DNA of 18,362 bases from DASPJR01 sp035628505. Its GTDB lineage: Bacteria; Planctomycetota; SZUA-567; H5-PLA8. Position numbers and translations under genes: made by a program. Positions 14,873 to 18,362 of this stretch are shown one piece after another (the stretch's first letter is position 1; every line of letters begins with the position of its first letter). The stretch covers positions 1-18,362 of the forward strand of contig DASPJR010000031.1 of NCBI GenBank assembly GCA_035628505.1, in the 5' to 3' direction. A model generated the notes under the pieces. It did no database searches and had not been told where the DNA came from. It saw only the letters and a list, made by a program, of their open reading frames with translations.

Positions 14873-15958
14873 ATGACTCGACAGCGCCCAAGACTGATTA
14901 AGCCATTGCCCATCGGACTTCTTATCGTGCTCGGCATCAGCCTGGTGGCATTATCGAATCGCTGGGATTCCTGGGTGCTTCGGAACACCATCGCCGCAGC
15001 TCCCATGTGGCGAGTTGAATCGGCTTGCTTTTCCCGCGATGGCACGCGAGTCCTCACCGCAAGCCAGACGGGAGCCGCGCTCTGGACTGCAGAAACGGGA
15101 GCACAGCTCCTCTCGTTGAAGGGCGCGCCCATGAAGCAAGCATGCTTCTCGCCGGACGAGAAGCGCATTTTAACCGGATCAGAGGAAGGCTTGGTTAAAC
15201 TGTGGGATGCGTCGACAGGTACGTGTGATCTGGAAATAAAACACGAGGGTGCTGTCGGGGGCATCGGGTTCACTCCCGATGGCGCATCGATCATCACCGC
15301 TGACGCAAAAGGTACAATACGTGTCTGGAATGCAAAGACGGGCGAGGAGCTCTCGAAGTTCGTGCGCAAGAATGGCGGGTTTTACAGATGTGCCCTGGCG
15401 CCGGATGCGCGCGTCCTCGTTACAAGTGCCGGACACAGCGCCAAGGCCTGGGAGGTCGCCAGTGGACTGGAAGTATTCGACTTCCCCTGCCCGCAAACGC
15501 AGCGAAGGGCCGAGGGCAACATTCTATTCAATGCTGCGTCGTTCGCATGGTCCAATGACGGCGCCTTGCTTGCGGTCGGTTGCGCTGACGGCACCGTGTG
15601 GTTCTGGGACATAAAGGCGCAGAAAAACACCGCAACGTTAAAACAACACGTTGAAGAAGTGACGAGCGTATGTTTTTCAGGAACGGGAACGAAACTGCTG
15701 TCCGCGTCGCGCGACAAAACATGCCGCCTCTGGGATGTTGCCCGTGGAATGGAGCTCGCGCGCTTCTCGTCAGCGCATCCTGTTTTTGATGCCGACCTCA
15801 GTCCCGACGAAGCGCACGTGGTCGTTGCGTCACTGGGAACCGCAACCATCTGGCAACGGCGGCGGCCTGAGACCGTATGGGGAATTACCTACCTGCCTGA
15901 ATTCTGGTGCGCTGTCCTAGCGGCTGTCGCCTTTCTTTACGTCGCAATGCGGCCATAA
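14873..15958 (+). CDS. Membrane-tethered seven-bladed WD40 protein
   Basis: A 361-residue protein. Residues 9-27 (IKPLPIGLLIVLGISLVAL) are a membrane segment. Seven WD40 units follow (about 45-335), each with a CFSPDxxRILTGS-type strand and a closing LWD, VWN, FWD or IWQ, so they make one complete beta-propeller. A second hydrophobic segment (about 341-358, FWCAVLAAVAFLYVAM) sits at the C-terminus. The propeller is therefore flanked by two membrane anchors, an unusual arrangement. WD40 propellers are protein-interaction platforms; partner and role are unknown. No Shine-Dalgarno site precedes the ATG. The gene lies between the GH39-like gene and a GH39-like remnant, so it may have been inserted into a duplicated locus. 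Confidence 0.83.
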   Translation: MTRQRPRLIKPLPIGLLIVLGISLVALSNRWDSWVLRNTIAAAPMWRVESACFSRDGTRVLTASQTGAALWTAETGAQLLSLKGAPMKQACFSPDEKRILTGSEEGLVKLWDASTGTCDLEIKHEGAVGGIGFTPDGASIITADAKGTIRVWNAKTGEELSKFVRKNGGFYRCALAPDARVLVTSAGHSAKAWEVASGLEVFDFPCPQTQRRAEGNILFNAASFAWSNDGALLAVGCADGTVWFWDIKAQKNTATLKQHVEEVTSVCFSGTGTKLLSASRDKTCRLWDVARGMELARFSSAHPVFDADLSPDEAHVVVASLGTATIWQRRRPETVWGITYLPEFWCAVLAAVAFLYVAMRP

Positions 15959-16029
15959 CGTCAGGCTGCGGCCTTTTGGCAGTGCGGCTGATGGCGTGCG
16001 GTGTGTCGAATAAGTTATGCATTATAAAT

Positions 16030-16152
16030 TGCTCTACGCCACGTACAATCTCGAGCGCGTGCACGAAGGTCTCTGGGGACAGCGGCGCTGATCTTTCGGA
16101 GCTGCTCAAGCCGCCGTCGGTCGCTGTCTTCGTCATTACAGCACAAAAGTAG
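16030..16152 (+). pseudogene. Frameshifted remnant of a GH39-like C-terminus
   Basis: The sequence reads YATYNLERVHEGLW in one frame, then after a single-base insertion reads SGADLSELLKPPSVAVFVITAQK and stops at 16150-16152. This matches the end of the GH39-like protein, HNLERVREGLW then GGVNLSELFRPPSVTVLVITPR. Nothing upstream of it, from 15959, resembles the rest of that enzyme, so it is a truncated and frameshifted paralogue. It ends 2 nt before the tRNA-Ser(GCU) 3' end. Confidence 0.85.
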
Positions 16153-16154
16153 AT

Positions 16155-16246
16155 TGGCGGAGCGAGCGGGAGTCGAACCCGCAACCCGCTTGCGCGGGCA
16201 CCTGTTTAGCAAACAGGGTCGGAGAACCGATATCCGTTTCAGCTCC
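16155..16246 (-). tRNA. tRNA-Ser(GCU)
   Basis: The cloverleaf has anticodon loop TTGCTAA in stem CCTGT/ACAGG and a long variable arm (GCCCGCGCAAGCGGGT), as expected for serine. The T-arm is GCGGG/CCCGC with loop TTCGACT. The acceptor pairs GGAGC with GCTCC, but position 6 is a T/C mismatch and 7 is a G/T wobble. Discriminator G and CCA are encoded. Confidence 0.9.
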
Positions 16247-16254
16247 AACAGATT

Positions 16255-16310
16255 GATGCATAAAAGCACGGCAGCGCTCTCTGCCGTTTATGCATTATGC
16301 ATCATGCATT
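16255..16310. repeat. ATGCAT heptad hairpin between the Ser tRNAs
   Basis: The outer stem ATGCATAAA/TTTATGCAT (16256-16264 with 16287-16295) and inner stem CGGCAG/CTGCCG (16269-16274 with 16281-16286) form a hairpin with a 4-nt bulge. The right arm continues as ATGCAT units at 7-nt spacing to 16310. It shares its right half with 16408-16481. Confidence 0.85.
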
Positions 16311-16316
16311 ACCTTA

Positions 16317-16401
16317 AGGAGGACCGAGGAATTGAACCCCACTCCCGAGGGAGCAATCTGTTTTCAAGACAGTTCCGGCACGCCTGTCCGGTTGATCCTC
16401 C
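16317..16401 (-). tRNA. tRNA-Ser(UGA)
   Basis: Anticodon loop CTTGAAA gives UGA, with a long variable arm (CTCCC/GGGAG). The acceptor GGAGGAT/GTCCTCC and T-stem TGGGG/CCTCG pair with wobbles. Pair 27-43 is A/A. The discriminator would be U, not the usual G, and no CCA is encoded. Confidence 0.88.
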
Positions 16402-16407
16402 AAATTG

Positions 16408-16481
16408 ATGCATGATGCATGATGCGTAAAAGGCTCCGACACCCAGCGTTCTCTGCCGTTTATGCAACATGCATCATGCAT
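16408..16481. repeat. ATGCAT heptad hairpin overlapping the HNH stop codon
   Basis: The 23-nt arms (16408-16430 with 16459-16481) are inverted and match at 21 positions. They are built from ATGCATG/ATGCATC heptads. The loop end, CTCTGCCG before the right arm, matches the sister hairpin at 16255-16310. The right arm supplies the first base of the HNH gene's TAA stop codon. Confidence 0.85.
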
Positions 16482-17071
16482 TACTCCTTCAGCTCCACGT
16501 TCCAGTACGCGTCGCTGAGGAACTTCTCCCAGCTCGCGCGGTACGGAATGCGGCCGAGTACCAACCGCGGACTCCAGTCGGGCTTAACCGGCTTGCTGCG
16601 CAGCTTCAGGCCTGCTTCTTCTGGCGTGCGGTTGGCCTTCCTCGAATTGCAGCGAATGCAGGCCACGACGCAATTCGTCCAGCTTGAGACGCCGCCGCGT
16701 GAACGCGGAATCACGTGATCGATGTTCATCTCCGCCGTGCCCAGCTTCGCGCCGCAGTACTGGCAGGCGTGGCCGTCGCGCCGGTAGAGATTCGCGCGCG
16801 AGAACGCGACCTTGCGGTCGGGGACGCGTTCGTACGTCGAGAGCACGATCACTTCCGGGATCGCGATCGAGAGCGTCGCCGTGCGCACGCACGGTTCGTG
16901 CGGCTCAACAGAGAGCGACGCCCACGAGTCGAAATCGTGGACCGAATAGTCATCGGGCTTGATTGCGCGCGCGGACCCATCGTAGAGCTTGCACAGCGCG
17001 TTGAGCACCGTCGTAATGTTGACCGGCACCCAATTGCGATTGAGCACCAGCGTCGCGCCGTCCAGAACCAC
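16481..17071 (-). CDS. HNH endonuclease embedded in the tRNA array
   Basis: A 196-residue protein from a GTG start at 17071, chosen because GGAGG lies 8 nt upstream and because the longer in-frame start would run through tRNA-Trp. A conserved N-terminal region begins VLDGATLVLNRNWVPVN. The HNH fold follows: zinc knuckle CQYC (103-106), IDHVIPRSRGG with the general-base His119, Asn133, second zinc pair CIRC (138-141) and the NSRKANRTPEEAG helix. This is the standard bacterial HNH family; its biological target is not known. It shares strand with the tRNAs and starts 24 nt after the tRNA-Trp CCA, so its mRNA 5' end may come from tRNA processing (inference). Confidence 0.92.
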   Translation of the reverse strand: MVLDGATLVLNRNWVPVNITTVLNALCKLYDGSARAIKPDDYSVHDFDSWASLSVEPHEPCVRTATLSIAIPEVIVLSTYERVPDRKVAFSRANLYRRDGHACQYCGAKLGTAEMNIDHVIPRSRGGVSSWTNCVVACIRCNSRKANRTPEEAGLKLRSKPVKPDWSPRLVLGRIPYRASWEKFLSDAYWNVELKE

Positions 17072-17095
17072 GATTGCTCCCTCCTTTCTCTTCTT

Positions 17096-17168
17096 TGGCA
17101 AAGCGCCAGGGAATCGAACCCCGCCGGGCGGTTTTGGAGACCACACAGGCCCCAGGCCGTCGCGCTTT
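17096..17168 (-). tRNA. tRNA-Trp(CCA)
   Basis: Anticodon loop CTCCAAA in stem GTGGT/ACCGC. Acceptor AAAGCGC/GCGCTTT is perfect, T-loop TTCGATT is normal, discriminator is G, and CCA is encoded. The D-arm is reduced: GGCC-TGG-GGCC or GGC-CTGGG-GCC, a very small loop, so the tRNA is only 70 nt without CCA. Confidence 0.9.
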
Positions 17169-17172
17169 ATCT

Positions 17173-17253
17173 GGCTCTTGGCTCTTAGCTCTTGGCTCTT
17201 GGATTCGCGTTGCAGCGCCTTTTCCAAGAGCTAAGAGCCAACAGCCAAGAGCC
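17173..17253. repeat. GGCTCTT heptad hairpin after tRNA-Trp
   Basis: The 30-nt arms (17173-17202 with 17224-17253), built from GGCTCTT or CCAAGAG units at 7-nt spacing, match at 27 positions when inverted. The 21-nt loop contains GCGTTGCAGC, also found on the minus strand in the loop of 17534-17579. Confidence 0.9.
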
Positions 17254-17263
17254 GCTGTTAACA

Positions 17264-17348
17264 TGGGAGTGCAAGGAATCGAACCTTACCAGCTCCGCAG
17301 AGCGCCTCGTTTACAGCGAGGCTGGGCTCCCAGGCACGCGTCACTCCC
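17264..17348 (-). tRNA. tRNA-Tyr(GUA)
   Basis: Anticodon loop CTGTAAA in stem CCTCG/CGAGG with a long variable arm (GCTC/GAGC), as expected for tyrosine. Acceptor GGGAGTG/CACTCCC is perfect; discriminator A; no CCA. The D-arm does not pair in the usual register; the only hairpin is CTGG-GAGC-CCAG. Confidence 0.9.
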
Positions 17349-17355
17349 TTAACAT

Positions 17356-17440
17356 CGGTTTCGGGTTTCGAGTTTTCAGTTTCTGGTTCTTCGCGATCGT
17401 TGCCGTTAACCAGAAACCAGAAACCTCAAACCAGAAACCG
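17356..17440. repeat. AACCAGA heptad hairpin after tRNA-Tyr
   Basis: The right arm (17408-17440) has AACCAGA, AACCAGA, AACCTCA and AACCAGA at 7-nt spacing. The left arm (17356-17391) is its diverged reverse complement, around a 16-nt loop with CGTTGCC. The same words occur at 6231-6281. Confidence 0.8.
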
Positions 17441-17449
17441 CCGATCTCA

Positions 17450-17522
17450 TCCGCTCGCCGGGAATCGCACCCGGACCTCGGCCTTCGCACGGCCGTATGC
17501 GCGTCTGTTACACCACGAGCGA
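17450..17522 (-). tRNA. tRNA-Arg(GCG)
   Basis: Anticodon loop GTGCGAA in stem CGGCC/GGCCG gives GCG, reading CGC. Acceptor TCGCTCG/CGAGCGG has a U1-G72 wobble; T-stem CCGGG/CCCGG. The D-loop lacks a GG pair, and the T-loop TGCGATT has G at position 55. Discriminator A, no CCA. Most bacteria use ACG for this codon box. Confidence 0.85.
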
Positions 17523-17533
17523 GAAAACTGCGA

Positions 17534-17579
17534 CTTGGCTCTTGGTTTGGCTGCAACGCATCTCCAAGAGCCAAGAGCC
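17534..17579. repeat. GGCTCTT heptad hairpin after tRNA-Arg
   Basis: A perfect 12-bp stem, CTTGGCTCTTGG (17534-17545) with CCAAGAGCCAAG (17564-17575), encloses an 18-nt loop. The loop holds GCTGCAACGC, the reverse complement of the core in the hairpin at 17173-17253. Confidence 0.88.
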
Positions 17580-17585
17580 AAAAAG

Positions 17586-17657
17586 TGCCGCGCGAGGGAC
17601 TTGCACCCCCAACCTCCTGGTTCTAAGCCAGGCGCCTCTGCATTGGGCTAGCGCGGC
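17586..17657 (-). tRNA. tRNA-Leu(UAG), short variable loop
   Basis: Acceptor GCCGCGC/GCGCGGC and anticodon stem CCTGG/CCAGG with loop CTTAGAA are perfect, giving anticodon UAG. The variable region is only five bases, so this is class I, whereas bacterial tRNA-Leu is normally class II. The D-loop lacks the second G of GG, and the T-loop TGCAAGT has G55. Discriminator A, no CCA. The amino acid is inferred from the anticodon. Confidence 0.8.
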
Positions 17658-17672
17658 GTCGTTCTCCTTTTT

Positions 17673-17749
17673 TGGTGCCGTAGGAGGGATTCGAACCCAC
17701 ACTGTCCCGCTTCTGAGGCGGGTGCCTCCTTCCGTTGGGCTACCACGGC
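17673..17749 (-). tRNA. tRNA-Leu(CAG), short variable loop
   Basis: Anticodon loop CTCAGAA in stem CCCGC/GCGGG gives CAG. Acceptor GCCGTGG/CTACGGC with one wobble, D-loop with GG, T-loop TTCGAAT. The T-stem has one T/T mismatch. The variable loop is five bases, so this is also class I. Discriminator A and CCA are encoded. The D-arm is similar to that of the UAG tRNA (GCCCAA then AGGC). Confidence 0.85.
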
Positions 17750-17761
17750 ACAAATCACTGA

Positions 17762-17845
17762 TCGAGGCGGGGAGATTCGAACTCCCACGGGAATGACCCG
17801 GCGGACTCTCGATCCGCTGCGTCTACCAGATTCCGCCACACCCCG
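17762..17845 (-). tRNA. tRNA-Leu(GAG)
   Basis: Class II with a GGG/CCC-rich variable arm. Anticodon stem GCGGA/TCCGC closes loop TCGAGAG, giving GAG but with C at position 33 instead of the near-universal U. Acceptor CGGGGTG/CGCCTCG pairs with wobbles. D-arm GCGG...CGC and T-arm GGGAG/CTCCC are standard. Discriminator A, no CCA. Confidence 0.88.
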
Positions 17846-17858
17846 AAAAAAATCTCCA

Positions 17859-17943
17859 TGCTCCTGAGAGGACTCGAACCTCTACGGCCCGACAGGCCAG
17901 CCGTGTTTAAAACGGCCGCGTCTCCCATTTCCGCCACAAGAGC
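17859..17943 (-). tRNA. tRNA-Leu(UAA)
   Basis: Class II. Anticodon loop TTTAAAC in stem GCCGT/ACGGC. Acceptor GCTCTTG/CAGGAGC, D-arm GCGG...CGC, T-loop TTCGAGT, long variable arm with GGCC/GGCC. Discriminator A, no CCA. Confidence 0.93.
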
Positions 17944-17982
17944 CTGCCCATTAATCTCGTCGTTCTCCAAGAGCCAACACCA

Positions 17983-18068
17983 TGCTCCCGGGAGGATTCG
18001 AACCTCCACGGCCCGGGGCCTGCCGGGTTTGAGCCGGCCGCGTCTTCCAAAAATTCCGCCACGAGAGC
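17983..18068 (-). tRNA. tRNA-Leu(CAA)
   Basis: Class II. Anticodon loop CTCAAAC in stem GCCGG/CCGGC. Acceptor GCTCTCG/CGGGAGC, T-loop TTCGAAT, variable arm GGCC/GGCC. Discriminator A, no CCA. A single-arm heptad remnant (CCAAGAGCCAAC, 17967-17978) precedes it on the plus strand. Confidence 0.93.
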
Positions 18069-18076
18069 TTCGGAGC

Positions 18077-18139
18077 GCTGCTGGTTGCCGGGCGATCCGT
18101 CGCGCCCCGGCGAGAGCTCCAGCTCCGGCAACCAGCAGC
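18077..18139. repeat. 15-bp perfect inverted repeat at the tRNA array edge
   Basis: GCTGCTGGTTGCCGG (18077-18091) and CCGGCAACCAGCAGC (18125-18139) are perfect inverted copies with a 33-nt centre. It lies just upstream of tRNA-Leu(CAA) in the direction of transcription. It may be a regulatory site or a structural repeat. Confidence 0.8.
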
Positions 18140-18152
18140 AGCTTGTCTTCTG

Positions 18153-18172
18153 GCGCCGGGCGAACCCGGCGC
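18153..18172 (-). repeat. GC-rich hairpin with UUCG loop (minus strand)
   Basis: An 8-bp perfect stem (GCGCCGGG/CCCGGCGC) closes a 4-nt loop that reads TTCG on the minus strand. It lies between the partial upstream gene and the tRNA array. There is no T-tract, so a terminator role is only possible. Confidence 0.65.
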
Positions 18173-18194
18173 GTTATCACGGTATCTATAAGTT

Positions 18195-18270
18195 CCTGGT
18201 TCTTTGCTCTTGGCTTTTGGAAGAGCGTCGCCTGCGAAATCCAAGAGCCAAGAGCTACGAGCCAAGAGCT
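18195..18270. repeat. GGCTCTT heptad hairpin before the tRNA array
   Basis: Left arm 18195-18220 and right arm 18241-18270 are built from CTCTTGG or CCAAGAG heptads. The inner 15 nt pair with one mismatch around a 20-nt loop. It is directly downstream of the partial gene's stop codon. Confidence 0.82.
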
Positions 18271-18275
18271 GCTGT

Positions 18276-18362
18276 TCAGAGCACCTTCACCACACGGTCG
18301 ACGAGACCCTTCTGGTCGCCGAGCACAACCTTCAGGTTCGACTTTTCCGAGATCTTTTCGAT
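18276..18362 (-). CDS. C-terminal end of an unidentified protein
   Basis: The last 28 codons and a TGA stop (18276-18278) are visible, ending NLKVVLGDQKGLVDRVVKVL. The gene continues beyond the window. The regular alternation of Val, Leu, Lys and Glu looks like a real coding C-terminus. I cannot assign a family from so little. Confidence 0.7.
   Translation of the reverse strand: MEKISEKSNLKVVLGDQKGLVDRVVKVL

Noticed and set aside
16317..16401. Selenocysteine tRNA
   Set aside because: The anticodon is UGA, not UCA, and the acceptor and T-stem lengths are those of normal serine tRNA.
17069..17227. Longer start for the HNH gene at 17227
   Set aside because: The extension reads through tRNA-Trp and the heptad hairpin. 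The GTG at 17071 has a good GGAGG site.
16255..18270. CRISPR array from regularly spaced repeats
   Set aside because: Units are 7-nt words in inverted blocks between tRNAs, with no constant repeat of 25-40 nt, no unique spacers and no cas genes.

Overview
The window is about 18.4 kb of GC-rich bacterial chromosome. It has large secreted or surface proteins, DUF5060, DUF6807 and GH39-like glycan genes, a WD40 protein, and spacers packed with short tandem and palindromic repeats. This mix points to the PVC superphylum (Planctomycetota, Verrucomicrobiota or a related lineage). That placement is inference from gene content and style; no rRNA or marker gene is present.

Layout. (1) Nt 1-3515: 3' part of a large surface protein with ten putative-Ig repeats and a calcium-binding C-terminal motif, closed by a strong terminator. 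(2) 3699-4772 (minus): a protein with an AraC-like helix-turn-helix that carries a GC-rich repeat in frame. (3) 4773-6748: about 2 kb without a credible gene, made of nested palindromes, inverted modules, two copies of a ~235 bp composite repeat, and tandem arrays of period 7, 10 and 20. (4) 6749-8809: an MFS transporter, then a small secreted protein with a Gly/Trp/His-rich tail. (5) 9038-14753: a likely three-gene operon with a membrane-anchored DUF5060/GH5-like glycosidase, a secreted DUF6807 (PmoA-like) protein and a secreted GH39-like glycosidase; the last two overlap by 4 nt. (6) 14873-15958: a membrane-tethered seven-bladed WD40 protein, followed by a frameshifted remnant of a second GH39-like C-terminus. 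(7) 16155-18068 (minus): ten tRNA genes (Ser-GCU, Ser-UGA, Trp, Tyr, Arg-GCG, and Leu-UAG, -CAG, -GAG, -UAA, -CAA) with an HNH nuclease gene embedded among them. (8) 18276-18362 (minus): the last 28 codons of an unidentified gene.

Functional reading. The MFS transporter and the GH operon fit uptake and breakdown of a complex polysaccharide at the cell surface. The enzyme pair, one anchored and one secreted, plus the DUF6807 protein, would act together outside the cytoplasm. The substrate cannot be read from the sequence.

The most unusual material is not protein-coding. First, the palindromes at 4965-5989 are inverted duplications in which internal mini-hairpins differ between the two copies by compensated base-pair changes. 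Second, most tRNA spacers in the first half of the array, and the one after its far end, hold hairpins whose arms are heptanucleotide arrays. Third, several tRNAs depart from the standard pattern: two class-I tRNAs carry Leu anticodons, D-loops are shrunken or lack GG, and two T-loops have G55.
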